From the NCBI GenBank assembly GCA_965365345.1, contig CBDUBH010000014.1, positions 1 to 48,650 of the forward strand: a stretch of 48,650 nt of DNA. Direction: 5' to 3'. Every line of letters begins with the position of its first letter. Position 1 is the first letter of the stretch. The notes below the pieces were generated by a model. The model did not search any database. It was not told the origin of the DNA and worked only from the letters and a program-made list of their open reading frames with translations. This document shows positions 25,049 through 34,350 of the stretch, one piece after another. Source of the DNA: CBDUBH01 sp965365345 (lineage in GTDB: Bacteria; Bacteroidota; Ignavibacteria; Ignavibacteriales; SURF-24). The position numbers were made by a program, and so were the translations under genes.

Positions 25049-25519
25049 ATGGGTGAATTGAAAATGCCTGAATTAAACAGCGTATTAGTAGCAGGCAACT
25101 TAACTAAAGATCCAATTTTCAGACAAACTTCGAACAATACACCGGTGGTAAATTTTTCGATTGCTGCCAACAGAAAGTACAAAGATAGTACCGGACAGTG
25201 GCAGGAAGATGTTTGCTACGTTGGAGTTGTTGCTTGGAATAAACTTGCTGAAAGCTGTAGAGACAGATTAAGAAAAGGCAGTGCGGTTTTGGTTGATGGC
25301 GAACTGCAAAGCAGAAGCTGGAAAACTGAAGACGGACACAATAGAAGCATCGTTGAAATTAAAGCTAAAAGAATTCAGTTCCTCAATAAATTGGCTAAAG
25401 GAAATGGCGAACTTGATGAAGCTTATGCACACGAAGATGAAGAATTAGCTTATGAAGATAATTCATTCGACAAGTTTTTATCAGACGAGGAATCTGAATT
25501 ATTAAACAATAATCACTAA
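25049..25519 (+). CDS. ssb: single-stranded DNA-binding protein with atypical C-terminus
   Basis: A 156-residue SSB. The OB-fold is plain: LNSVLVAGNLTKDPIFRQT, VVNFSIAANRKY, VDGELQSRSWKTEDG. GGAGG precedes the ATG. The usual end of SSB, an acidic tip closing in a DDDIPF-type hexapeptide that recruits repair and replication proteins, is missing: the tail is acidic but ends SDEESELLNNNH. Its place between rpsF and rpsR is the standard one. Function in DNA binding is sure; partner recruitment may differ. Confidence 0.95.
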   Translation: MGELKMPELNSVLVAGNLTKDPIFRQTSNNTPVVNFSIAANRKYKDSTGQWQEDVCYVGVVAWNKLAESCRDRLRKGSAVLVDGELQSRSWKTEDGHNRSIVEIKAKRIQFLNKLAKGNGELDEAYAHEDEELAYEDNSFDKFLSDEESELLNNNH

Positions 25520-25539
25520 GTTTAATAATTGGTAATGAA

Positions 25540-25758
25540 ATGAAAAATAAAAGAATCTGTAGATTTTGCGAATCAAATACAAAATATATTGATTATAAGG
25601 ATGAAAAGCGTTTGGTTAAATTCCTTACAGAGCAAGGTAAAATAATTCCTAAAAGAATTACCGGAACCTGTACAGCTCATCAAAGGGATTTAGTTAGTGC
25701 TATTAAAAGAGCAAGACAAATCGCTTTGTTACCTTATGTTTCAGAAGCATTGAAGTAA
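25540..25758 (+). CDS. rpsR: 30S ribosomal protein bS18
   Basis: A 72-residue bS18 of full length. It retains a CRFCESN start (Cys7 and Cys10), part of the zinc-binding form of bS18, and the core RITGTCTAHQRDLVSAIKRA. It lies between ssb and rplI with short gaps. Confidence 0.97.
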   Translation: MKNKRICRFCESNTKYIDYKDEKRLVKFLTEQGKIIPKRITGTCTAHQRDLVSAIKRARQIALLPYVSEALK

Positions 25759-25768
25759 TGGAGGAATA

Positions 25769-26212
25769 ATGAAGGTTATTTTGCGTAAGAACTTTGACCA
25801 GCTTGGGCAAATTGGCGATATTGTTGATGTAAAAGATGGATATGCCCGTAACTTTTTAATTCCTCGCAATATTGCTTTTGCAGCTCAAAAAGGAAATATG
25901 AAAGCTCTTGAAGAAGAGAAAAAACAACTCTCTAAAAAAAGAGAAAAAGAATTACAAGCAGCTGAAAAATTATCTGCTGAACTCGAAAAAGTTTCAGTTA
26001 CAATTCCTGTAAAAGTCGGTGAAGAAGATAAAATTTTCGGAACTGTTACAACTCAAATGATCGCTGATGCTCTTAAAGAAAAAGGCTACGAAATTGATCG
26101 TAGAAAAATTGATCTTGAAGAACCGATCAAAGCACTCGGAATTTACAGTGTGAACGTAAAACTTCACCCGACTGTAACAACCGTTGTTAAAACCTGGGTT
26201 GTTCGCGAGTAA
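25769..26212 (+). CDS. rplI: 50S ribosomal protein bL9
   Basis: A 147-residue bL9. The N-terminal signature LGQIGDIVDVKDGYARNFLI is intact, followed by the long charged connecting helix and the C-terminal domain (KIFGTVTTQMIADALKEKG). GGAGG precedes the ATG. It closes the operon, ahead of a strong terminator. Confidence 0.97.
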   Translation: MKVILRKNFDQLGQIGDIVDVKDGYARNFLIPRNIAFAAQKGNMKALEEEKKQLSKKREKELQAAEKLSAELEKVSVTIPVKVGEEDKIFGTVTTQMIADALKEKGYEIDRRKIDLEEPIKALGIYSVNVKLHPTVTTVVKTWVVRE

Positions 26213-26236
26213 TTTTTGATTCAAATATATTTTATG

Positions 26237-26270
26237 AAACCCCTGATTTTTCAGGGGTTTTTTAATTTAA
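26237..26270 (+). terminator. terminator after rplI
   Basis: A 10-base perfect stem AAACCCCTGA against TCAGGGGTTT with loop TTTT, then TTTAATTT. Confidence 0.92.
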
Positions 26271-26611
26271 ACAAATCAATTTACTCATTTTATTTAACAC
26301 AAAAGTTTTCGCTTCAAAATTTAAAAGATCAAATTTGATTCCTGTCAATTTCATATTTCTCAAATCTCATTAAAATTAAGTAAGTTAAAAACCAATTCCA
26401 TTGAAATTTCAAAATCCCATTATTTAATAAAAATATTTTTAATCAATAATTCACAGTGATTTGTAATTATTGAACCTCTGAAAATCAAAATCAGACATTT
26501 GATATAATTTTATTTTTGCTTAATTTTCCTGCAGAAATTTTGTCTTTATCGTGACAATTTATAAATTATCATATCTACACGAAAATTCCGGTTCCCAATA
26601 TAAATTTTATA
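26271..26611. other. intergenic region upstream of the cbb3 locus
   Basis: No gene is seen in these 341 AT-rich bases. The only feature I can point to is the TGTCT...TGACA dyad at 26541-26556. Confidence 0.7.
26541..26556. promoter_or_regulatory. possible CRP/FNR-family operator
   Basis: TGTCTTTATCGTGACA is an imperfect dyad of 16 bases with the same spacing as CRP-family sites (TGTGA-N6-TCACA), extended by flanking T and A. It lies 55 bases before the first gene of the cbb3 locus, where oxygen-responsive control is expected. Confidence 0.3.
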
Positions 26612-29032
26612 ATGAATCAAACTGAAAAAATAGAAATAAAAGAAGATCTTATCTGCTATCATTGTGGCGATAAATGCAGCGATAATTCTATTAATATTGA
26701 AGATAAACTTTTTTGCTGTAACGGATGTAAAACCGTTTACGAAATTCTATCACAAAATGATCTGTGTGATTATTATAATTTAAATTCCGCACCGGGTTTA
26801 AATCCAAATAAAAATCTTTTCAAACATAAATTTGAATTTTTGGATGATGAAACCGTTAAACAAAAAATTATAAATTTTACCGATGGCAAAATTACAACCG
26901 TAACTTTTTTTGTTAGACAAATGCACTGCAGCAGCTGCATCTGGCTTTTGGAAAATCTTTACAAATTTGATCCCGCAGTTTTTTATTCAAAAGTTAATTT
27001 TCTTAAAAAAGAAATTTCCATCAAATTTTATGAAGAAAAAATTTCGCTTAGAGAAGTTGTTGAAATATTAGCATCGCTTGGTTACGAGCCGGAATTAAAT
27101 CTTGACCAACTCGAAAAAGAGAAAAACAAAAATCAAAATAAAAGTCTTTATTACAAAATAGGAATTGCCGGATTTGCATTCGGAAATATAATGCTTTTGA
27201 GTTTTCCGGAGTATCTTTCAATTGTTGATAATGTTGATAATGATGTAAGATTTTTTCTCGGGCTTTTAAGTTTGCTGCTTTCGCTTCCCGTATTTTTTTA
27301 CTGCAGTTCGGATTATTTCAAATCTGCTTACAACTCTTTAAAAAAGAAAATTATTAATATTGATTTCCCGATATCACTAGGAATTCTGGTTTTATTTTTC
27401 CGCAGTGCTTACGAAATAATTTCGCAAACGGGACCCGGATTTTTGGATTCATTAGCCGGGTTACTTTTCTTTTTACTTTTGGGAAAACTTTTTCAAAGTA
27501 AAACTTACGACTCAATAAATTTTGATAGAAATTACCGCTCGTATTTTCCGCTTGCCGTAATTCAAAAAAAAGATGAAAAAGAGATCAGCGTTCCGGTTTC
27601 AAATTTAAAAAAGAATGATATAATTGTTGTTCGAAATAATGAACTGATTCCCGCCGATTCAATTTTGATAAAAGGAAAAGCAAATATTGATTACAGTTTT
27701 GTAACGGGCGAGCATGAGCCCGTTGAAAAAAATATCGGGAATACAATTTACGCCGGCGGAAAACAAATTGGCTCAGCAATTGAATTAAGCATTCAAAAAG
27801 AAGTTTCGCAAAGTTATTTTACGCAGCTTTGGAACGATAATTCTTTTTCGGAAAATAAAGAAGATGCTTATTACAAATTTACGCAAACCATCAGCAAATA
27901 TTTTTCAATAATTGTATTGCTGATTGCATTCGGTGCCGGATTTTACTGGCTTCAATTTGAAGTTGAAAAAGCCGTAAATGTTTTTACCGCAGTTTTAATT
28001 ATTGCCTGTCCGTGCGCGCTTGCAATTTCGCTACCTTTTACTTTGGGAAATACATTGCGCATTTTCGGAAGAAATAAATTCTATTTGAAAAATGATATTG
28101 TTGTTGAAAATATTGCTGAAATTGATACAATTGTTTTTGATAAAACCGGAACTATTACAAAATCAAACTCTGCCGGAATTCAATTTTCCGGTGATGAAAT
28201 AAATCAGGAAGAAAAATCTAAAATAAGAACTTTGGTAAGGAATTCTTCCCATCCTTTAAGCAAAAAAATTTATGAATTATTCAATGATTCTAAAATTTTG
28301 GAAGTTCAGGATTTCAGCGAAATTACCGGTGAGGGGATTGAAGGAAAAGTAAATGAAAGTTTGATAAAAATCGGTTCGCGTAAATTTGTCAATCAAAATC
28401 AAAGTGAACTTCAGCAGTCAAAATTTGATACAACAGTTTATGTCTCAATTGATGAAATTCAAAAAGGATTTTTTAAGATAAATAATATTTATCGCGAAGG
28501 TTTGAAAGAATTAATTGATTCGCTGAAAAATTTCAAAATAAAACTTCTTTCGGGCGATAACGAAGGCGAAAAAGAAAATTTAAAAAAAATATTTGCTGAA
28601 GATGCCGAACTTTTGTTCAATCAAACTCCGAAAGATAAATTGAATTTCATTTCTAAATTGCAATCTGAAGGCAAAAAAGTTTTAATGCTGGGTGATGGTT
28701 TAAATGATGCCGGCGCGCTTAAAAAAAGCAATGTCGGAATTTCAATTTCGGAAGATATAAATAATTTTTCACCTGCATGCGACGCAATTTTAGATGCGGA
28801 AAAATTTAATAAAATTCCTGATTTTATAAAATTTTCTCATTCAAGCATGAAAGTTGTTAAAATAAATCTTATTATTTCATTATTGTATAATGTGATTGGA
28901 ATTTCATTTGCGGTGAAAGGAATTTTATCGCCACTTATTGCTGCAATCCTTATGCCGTTAAGTTCAATTACGGTTGTTCTTATTGCAACTCTTTTTACAA
29001 ATTTGATTGCAAAAAAGAGGGGATTGATATAA
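26612..29032 (+). CDS. ccoI: copper-transporting P1B ATPase for cbb3 assembly
   Basis: An 806-residue membrane ATPase of the CcoI/FixI type, which exports copper needed for the oxidase. It has the Cys-rich N-terminal metal-binding domain (CYHCGDKC, CCNGCKTVYE), an HMA domain with HCSSC at 105-109, the membrane metal site CPC at 466-468, the phosphorylated Asp510 in DKTGT, the SHPLS motif and GDGLND at 694-699. It is the first gene of the cbb3 locus; its stop overlaps the ccoS start by one base. All catalytic motifs are intact. Confidence 0.95.
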   Translation: MNQTEKIEIKEDLICYHCGDKCSDNSINIEDKLFCCNGCKTVYEILSQNDLCDYYNLNSAPGLNPNKNLFKHKFEFLDDETVKQKIINFTDGKITTVTFFVRQMHCSSCIWLLENLYKFDPAVFYSKVNFLKKEISIKFYEEKISLREVVEILASLGYEPELNLDQLEKEKNKNQNKSLYYKIGIAGFAFGNIMLLSFPEYLSIVDNVDNDVRFFLGLLSLLLSLPVFFYCSSDYFKSAYNSLKKKIINIDFPISLGILVLFFRSAYEIISQTGPGFLDSLAGLLFFLLLGKLFQSKTYDSINFDRNYRSYFPLAVIQKKDEKEISVPVSNLKKNDIIVVRNNELIPADSILIKGKANIDYSFVTGEHEPVEKNIGNTIYAGGKQIGSAIELSIQKEVSQSYFTQLWNDNSFSENKEDAYYKFTQTISKYFSIIVLLIAFGAGFYWLQFEVEKAVNVFTAVLIIACPCALAISLPFTLGNTLRIFGRNKFYLKNDIVVENIAEIDTIVFDKTGTITKSNSAGIQFSGDEINQEEKSKIRTLVRNSSHPLSKKIYELFNDSKILEVQDFSEITGEGIEGKVNESLIKIGSRKFVNQNQSELQQSKFDTTVYVSIDEIQKGFFKINNIYREGLKELIDSLKNFKIKLLSGDNEGEKENLKKIFAEDAELLFNQTPKDKLNFISKLQSEGKKVLMLGDGLNDAGALKKSNVGISISEDINNFSPACDAILDAEKFNKIPDFIKFSHSSMKVVKINLIISLLYNVIGISFAVKGILSPLIAAILMPLSSITVVLIATLFTNLIAKKRGLI

Positions 29033-29223
29033 TGTATGTTGTTATAATTTTGATGTTTTTCAGTCTGCTTGTTGCGGGCGGATTTTTAATTGCTTTTTTG
29101 TGGGCAGTCAAAAGCGGGCAGTATGATGATAAATACACACCTTCGGTAAGAATTTTATTTGACGACAAAAAGAAAGAAGAAAAAACTGAAAATAAAAAAA
29201 TAGAAAATAAAAAAACTAATTAG
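29032..29223 (+). CDS. ccoS: cbb3 oxidase maturation protein CcoS
   Basis: A 63-residue protein with one N-terminal transmembrane helix (about 2-23) followed by WAVKSGQYDD, the CcoS signature, and a charged Lys/Glu/Asn-rich tail. CcoS is needed to load cofactors into the oxidase. Its ATG overlaps the ccoI stop (TAATG). Confidence 0.93.
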   Translation: MYVVIILMFFSLLVAGGFLIAFLWAVKSGQYDDKYTPSVRILFDDKKKEEKTENKKIENKKTN

Positions 29224-29236
29224 GAGAATTAAGCAG

Positions 29237-31405
29237 ATGGCGTTACAAAATGATTCTGCCAATGTGCCGAAAACGCGCGTGCTTCAAAATGATGTTAAAC
29301 TTGAAGTAATTAATTATGATAATAAAATAGTTAAATATTTCAGCTGGGCAACAATATTTTGGGGCGTGATCGGAATGTTGGTAGGCTTGACCGTTGCCAC
29401 ACAATTCTTTTGGCCCGCATTAAATCTTAACTTGCCTTATACATCTTTCGGAAGAATAAGACCTTTACATACAAATGCCGTTATTTTTGCTTTTGTGGGT
29501 AATGCAATTTTTATGGGCGTTTATTATTCGCTTCAAAGATTATGCAAAGCAAGAATGTTTAACGATACTTTAAGCATGCTGAATTTTTGGGGCTGGCAGC
29601 TTATAATTGTTCTTGCAGCAATTACACTTCCTTTAGGCTACACAACAAGTAAAGAATATGCAGAACTTGAGTGGCCGATTGATATTTTAATTACTGTAGT
29701 TTGGGTTATTTTCGGAATTAATATGTTAGGCACAATTATAAAACGCAGAGAACAACACATGTATGTTGCTATCTGGTTTTATATTTCAACATGGGTAACT
29801 GTTGCGGTTCTTCATATTGTAAATTCGATTGAAATTCCCGTTACTTTAATGAAAAGTTATCCCGTATATGCCGGGGTTCAGGATGCTTTGGTTCAATGGT
29901 GGTACGGACATAACGCAGTTGCTTTCTTTTTAACAACTCCGTATTTAGGTTTGATGTACTACTTTTTACCAAAAGCGGCAAACCGTCCTGTATATTCCTA
30001 CAGACTTTCAATAATTCATTTTTGGTCATTGATATTTATTTACATTTGGGCAGGTCCGCATCATCTTTTATATACATCGCTTCCGGATTGGGCGCAATCT
30101 TTGGGAACGGTTTTTTCAATTATGTTGATTGCACCATCCTGGGGCGGAATGATAAACGGATTATTAACTTTGCGCGGCGCTTGGGATAAAGTCAAGGAAG
30201 ATCCCGTTTTGAAATTTTTTGTTGTTGCCGTAACCGCATACGGTATGGCTACTTTTGAAGGTCCAATGCTTTCATTAAAAAATGTTAATGCAATGCTGCA
30301 TTATACTGATTGGATTCCTTCGCATGTTCACGTTGGTGCTTTGGGCTGGAACGGATTTTTAACTTTTGCAGTATTGTACTGGATTATTCCAAGAATTTTC
30401 AGAACAGAGCTTTATTCAAAAAAATTAGCCAATGTTCACTTTTGGATCGGAACACTCGGAATAGTTTTTTACGTGCTTGGACTTTACTGGGCATCGTTAA
30501 CTCAGGCATTAATGTGGAAACAATTCACTCCGCTCGGAGTTCTTCAATATCCAAACTTTTTGGAAACCGTAATTGAAATTACTCCGATGTATATTTCAAG
30601 AACAATCGGCGGCGGAATGTATTTTACCGGTGTTTTGATTATGATCTATAATATTTATAAAACTACAAAGCAAGGAAGTTTTCTTGCAGATGAACCTGCA
30701 GAAGTTCCTGCGGTTGTGCCAAGTCATAACGGTGAAAAAGGTCACAGGTGGATCGAAAGCCGCCCGATTCAATTTACAATTGTAGCAACAGTTGCTATTT
30801 TAATCGGCGGAATTATTGAAATGGTTCCTACATTTTTGATAAAATCAAACATTCCTACAATTGCAAGCGTTCAGCCTTATACGCCGCTTGAATTGCACGG
30901 AAGGGATATTTACATTCGTGAAGGCTGCGTTGGATGTCACTCGCAAATGGTGCGTCCTTTCAGATCTGAAACGGAAAGATACGGCGAATATTCCAAAGCC
31001 GGTGAATTTGTTTACGATCATCCGTTTTTATGGGGATCAAAAAGAACCGGACCCGATCTTCACAGAGTTGGAAAAAAATATTCTGATTCATGGCATTATT
31101 ATCATATGGAAGATCCTACTTCAATGTCGCCCGGTTCAATTATGCCGCCATATCCCTGGTTAGTAAATGATAAAATGGATCCGAATGATGTTGTTGCTAA
31201 AATTTCAGCAATGCGATCAATCGGAGTTCCTTATGCAAAAGATTACGAACAGCAAGCAATTACCGATTTTACTCGTCAAGCAGATGAAATTGCAAAAGGA
31301 TTGCAGCAGGCCGGAATTGCAGTTACGAGTGATAAAGAAATAATTGCACTAATTGCATATATGCAGCGGCTCGGCACTGATATAAAAGTCACAAACGCAG
31401 AGTAA
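29237..31405 (+). CDS. ccoNO: fused cbb3 oxidase subunits I and II
   Basis: A 722-residue fusion. Residues about 1-480 are CcoN: the haem and CuB ligands lie in RPLHTNAV, WWYGHNAV, GPHHLLY (His275/276) and SHVHVGALGWNG. A linker and a membrane anchor (about 520-540) lead to CcoO, a mono-haem cytochrome c with CVGCH at 564-568 and the axial Met636 in SIMPPYPWL. It reduces oxygen to water at high affinity and pumps protons. The fused form is known from Bacteroidota relatives. No frameshift is involved: one frame, one ATG, GGAG upstream. Confidence 0.96.
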   Translation: MALQNDSANVPKTRVLQNDVKLEVINYDNKIVKYFSWATIFWGVIGMLVGLTVATQFFWPALNLNLPYTSFGRIRPLHTNAVIFAFVGNAIFMGVYYSLQRLCKARMFNDTLSMLNFWGWQLIIVLAAITLPLGYTTSKEYAELEWPIDILITVVWVIFGINMLGTIIKRREQHMYVAIWFYISTWVTVAVLHIVNSIEIPVTLMKSYPVYAGVQDALVQWWYGHNAVAFFLTTPYLGLMYYFLPKAANRPVYSYRLSIIHFWSLIFIYIWAGPHHLLYTSLPDWAQSLGTVFSIMLIAPSWGGMINGLLTLRGAWDKVKEDPVLKFFVVAVTAYGMATFEGPMLSLKNVNAMLHYTDWIPSHVHVGALGWNGFLTFAVLYWIIPRIFRTELYSKKLANVHFWIGTLGIVFYVLGLYWASLTQALMWKQFTPLGVLQYPNFLETVIEITPMYISRTIGGGMYFTGVLIMIYNIYKTTKQGSFLADEPAEVPAVVPSHNGEKGHRWIESRPIQFTIVATVAILIGGIIEMVPTFLIKSNIPTIASVQPYTPLELHGRDIYIREGCVGCHSQMVRPFRSETERYGEYSKAGEFVYDHPFLWGSKRTGPDLHRVGKKYSDSWHYYHMEDPTSMSPGSIMPPYPWLVNDKMDPNDVVAKISAMRSIGVPYAKDYEQQAITDFTRQADEIAKGLQQAGIAVTSDKEIIALIAYMQRLGTDIKVTNAE

Positions 31406-31410
31406 AAAAA

Positions 31411-31605
31411 ATGCTATCAAAATACTTCGAAAATTTTGAATCCGGAGTTATGCCGATAATTGTAATGGTAATGTTTTTATTGGTATTTATCGGGATTGTA
31501 ATTTGGGCAGTTAAAGCCGACAAAAAATACATCAAAAAAATGAGTAATATGCCGTTGGATTCAAACAAAGAAAATAAAAATAATGGAAATAATTATGGCG
31601 ATTAA
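31411..31605 (+). CDS. ccoQ: CcoQ-like small cbb3 subunit
   Basis: A 64-residue protein with one transmembrane helix (about 13-34, MPIIVMVMFLLVFIGIVIW) and a polar, Asn/Lys-rich tail. Size, topology and its place between ccoNO and ccoP make it CcoQ, which stabilises the oxidase. Its last 11 bases overlap the likely start of ccoP. Confidence 0.8.
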   Translation: MLSKYFENFESGVMPIIVMVMFLLVFIGIVIWAVKADKKYIKKMSNMPLDSNKENKNNGNNYGD

Positions 31606-32479
31606 AAATTTTGCAAAAAAGATTTCAACTTCAAAAACATTTTATGTTTTGCTGTGGAATCTTTTAATTCCGGCTTTTGTTTTTGCACAGGAAAGCGTTC
31701 CTGCAGAAGAAATGAATATGCAGAACTACGTAAAATACTGGTTTTTATTTCTGCTGGTTTTTGTAGGATTAATGTTCTGGCTTGTTTTTACTTTTGGAAC
31801 TAAAGAAATAAAACCGGGCGAACAACAATTTTCAATCTGGAAATTTATAAAAGGAAAATTATCAAATGCAGTTCCGGTTGAAAATGAAAATGAAATTATG
31901 CTTGATGATGATTATGACGGAATTAAAGAATTGAACAATAAAGTTCCGCCATGGTTTAATATTCTTTTTTACGGCTCAATAGTTTTTGCGTTTATTTACT
32001 TTTTCTACTATCACGTTTTCGATACAGGAAAATTACAAATTGAAGAATATCAGGAAGAAGTTGCGGCAGCAGAACTTCAAAAAGAAATTTTATTCAGAAG
32101 CGGGAAACTTATCTCTGAAGAAAACGTTACTTTTGTAAAAGATGCCGGCTCAATTCAAAACGGAAAAACAATTTATACAACAAATTGCGCAGTTTGTCAT
32201 GGACAAAATGGAGAAGGACTTGTCGGCCCGAATTTGGCCGATGAATATTGGATTCATGGAAATAAAATTACTGATGTTTTTAAAGTTATAAAATACGGAG
32301 TTCCCGCAAAAGGAATGATTGCCTGGCAAAGTCAATTAAATCCGCAACAAATGCAAGAAGTGGCAAGTTTCGTTTTAACTTTGGAAGGAACAAATCCGGC
32401 TAATCCGAAACAGCCCGAAGGCGAAAAAATGGCTCCCGCAACAGATAGCACCGCGGCAGCACAAAATTCAAATACATAA
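31595..32479 (+). CDS. ccoP: cbb3 oxidase subunit III, mono-haem
   Basis: A 294-residue subunit. I use the ATG at 31595; another in-frame ATG lies four codons earlier. The N-terminus has a signal-like hydrophobic segment ending in AFVFAQ, then two membrane helices (about 46-65 and 124-144) of the FixP N-terminal type. Only one haem c site is present, CAVCH at 198-202, with likely axial Met241; the best known CcoP proteins have two. The tail is Pro/Ala/Thr-rich. It passes electrons from cytochrome c to CcoO. Confidence 0.93.
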   Translation: MAIKNFAKKISTSKTFYVLLWNLLIPAFVFAQESVPAEEMNMQNYVKYWFLFLLVFVGLMFWLVFTFGTKEIKPGEQQFSIWKFIKGKLSNAVPVENENEIMLDDDYDGIKELNNKVPPWFNILFYGSIVFAFIYFFYYHVFDTGKLQIEEYQEEVAAAELQKEILFRSGKLISEENVTFVKDAGSIQNGKTIYTTNCAVCHGQNGEGLVGPNLADEYWIHGNKITDVFKVIKYGVPAKGMIAWQSQLNPQQMQEVASFVLTLEGTNPANPKQPEGEKMAPATDSTAAAQNSNT

Positions 32480-32484
32480 AAAAT

Positions 32485-33882
32485 ATGATTGAAACAAAAG
32501 AAAATACAAAGACAGAAAAATTCAGAGATACTTTAGGAATTGTAAGCAACGAAGGAAAACGCAAATGGATGTTTCCTAAAAAACCTGAAGGAAAATTTTA
32601 CAATGCAAGAACGATTGTAAGCATAATTCTTTTGGGATTTTTCTTCGGAATGCCTTTTATAAAAATTAATGGAAATCCTTTTTTCCTGTTTAATATTCTC
32701 GAAAGAAAATTTATCCTGTTCGGACAAGTTTTCGGTCCGCAGGATTTTTTTATTTTTCTTATTGCCATGGTTTCTGCCGTTGTATTTTTATTTTTGTTTA
32801 CCGCAGTTTACGGAAGAATCTTTTGCGGTTGGATCTGTCCGCAAACAATTTTTCTTGAAATGGTTTTTCGCAGAATTGAATATTGGATCGAAGGCGATTC
32901 CGCACAGCAGCGCGCATTAAAACTTGCTCCGTGGAACAGAAAAAAAATATTCAAAAAAGTATCAAAGCAATTAATATTTTTAAGTATTTCATTTTTGATA
33001 GCCAACATGTTTCTTGCATGGATAATCGGAATTGATAAACTAAAAATGCTTGTAACCGATTCTCCTTCAAATCATCTTTCGGCTTTTATTGCCGTTGTTG
33101 CATTTACCGGAGTTTTTTATTGGATATTTTCTTGGTTCAGAGAACAAGCCTGCATTTTGGTTTGCCCTTACGGAAGATTGCAGGGAGTTTTGCTTGATCA
33201 GGATTCACTTGTAATTGCTTACGATCATGTACGCGGCGAACCGAGAGGAAAATTAATCGCCGAAAATACCGGCGATTGTATTGATTGCAGAAAATGCGTT
33301 GCTGTTTGTCCCACCGGAATTGATATCCGCAACGGAACACAAATTGAATGCGTAAACTGTACTGCTTGCATTGATGCCTGTGATGATATTATGATAAAAG
33401 TAAACAAGCCGAAAGGTTTAATACGCTACGCATCAATGAAAGGAATTTTGGAAGGAAAGAAATTCAAAGTTACGCCGAGAATTTTAAGTTACTCGTTGCT
33501 GTTGTTAGTTCTTTTAAGCGGATTAACTTACGCGGTTTTAACAAGAACGGCAATTGATGTTAATATTTTACGAACGCCCGGACTTCTTTCACAAGAGCAA
33601 CCGGGTAATAAGATCAGCAATGTTTACGATCTGAAAATCAATAATAAAACATTTGAAGAAAAAAACATTGAGTTGAAAGTGAAAGGAATTCCTGCTGAAG
33701 TTAAGGTGCTTGGAGAAAATTTGCAAGCCGGTTCACAGGAAATTGTTGAAACAAAAATTATGCTTATTTTACCGAAAGAAGAATTGCAAGGAACTTTAAC
33801 AACAATCGATTTAGAAATTTTTGCCAACGGAGAATTGATCAAAGAAGTTGATACTTCCTTCTTGGGAAAAGTTCAAAATTGA
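32485..33882 (+). CDS. ccoG: cbb3 assembly ferredoxin-like protein CcoG
   Basis: A 465-residue membrane protein of the CcoG/FixG/RdxA family, involved in reducing copper for oxidase assembly. It has several transmembrane helices, the family block GRIFCGWICPQTIFLEMVFR, EQACILVCPYGRLQG, two [4Fe-4S] motifs (CIDCRKCVAVCP and CVNCTACIDACD), a last transmembrane helix and a C-terminal Ig-like periplasmic domain. It follows ccoP by five bases. Confidence 0.96.
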   Translation: MIETKENTKTEKFRDTLGIVSNEGKRKWMFPKKPEGKFYNARTIVSIILLGFFFGMPFIKINGNPFFLFNILERKFILFGQVFGPQDFFIFLIAMVSAVVFLFLFTAVYGRIFCGWICPQTIFLEMVFRRIEYWIEGDSAQQRALKLAPWNRKKIFKKVSKQLIFLSISFLIANMFLAWIIGIDKLKMLVTDSPSNHLSAFIAVVAFTGVFYWIFSWFREQACILVCPYGRLQGVLLDQDSLVIAYDHVRGEPRGKLIAENTGDCIDCRKCVAVCPTGIDIRNGTQIECVNCTACIDACDDIMIKVNKPKGLIRYASMKGILEGKKFKVTPRILSYSLLLLVLLSGLTYAVLTRTAIDVNILRTPGLLSQEQPGNKISNVYDLKINNKTFEEKNIELKVKGIPAEVKVLGENLQAGSQEIVETKIMLILPKEELQGTLTTIDLEIFANGELIKEVDTSFLGKVQN

Positions 33883-33895
33883 GAAAGGATTTTTG

Positions 33896-34336
33896 ATGAA
33901 ATTAAATTGGGGTCATAAGATCGGAATTACTTATATTGTTTTTGTTTTACTTACACTTACAATGGTCGGCTTTTTTATGATGCAGGATGTTGATCTTGTA
34001 ACGCCGAATTATTACGAAGAAGAAATAAAATATCAAAGTAAAATTGATAAATTAAACAGAACAAAAGATGACGGCGCAATTATAAATTATTTAGTCGAAA
34101 AAGAAAATCTGAAACTTCAATTTCCTAAAATCTCAGATGAAAATATCTCGGGCGAAATTTTTCTTTACAGACCTTCGGATATGAAAAAAGATTTTAAATT
34201 GCCGGTTCAAGTTAATCCTGATTTTTCGCAAATAATTAATACCGGAAAATTGGATAAAGGAATCTGGCGGATTTCAGTTCAATGGAATTTGGGACAAAAA
34301 GAATATTTCTCTGAAAGTGTTATTAATCTTATGTAA
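33896..34336 (+). CDS. ccoH: FixH/CcoH family cbb3 assembly protein
   Basis: A 146-residue protein with one N-terminal transmembrane helix (about 10-30) and TPNYYEEEIKYQSKID right after it, the FixH signature. The rest is a small beta-rich periplasmic domain. I place the start at 33896, with GAAAGGA upstream; the frame extends back into ccoG, but those residues do not fit the family. Confidence 0.92.
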   Translation: MKLNWGHKIGITYIVFVLLTLTMVGFFMMQDVDLVTPNYYEEEIKYQSKIDKLNRTKDDGAIINYLVEKENLKLQFPKISDENISGEIFLYRPSDMKKDFKLPVQVNPDFSQIINTGKLDKGIWRISVQWNLGQKEYFSESVINLM

Positions 34337-34350
34337 ATAAAAATTAGAAA

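Noticed and set aside
30861..31163. Plus-strand 100-residue frame inside ccoNO
   Set aside because: Out of frame with the CcoO haem domain, which explains the sequence.
31583..31605. ccoQ/ccoP overlap considered as a frameshift or fusion
   Set aside because: Both proteins are complete, with their own starts and usual lengths; short overlaps are normal in this operon.
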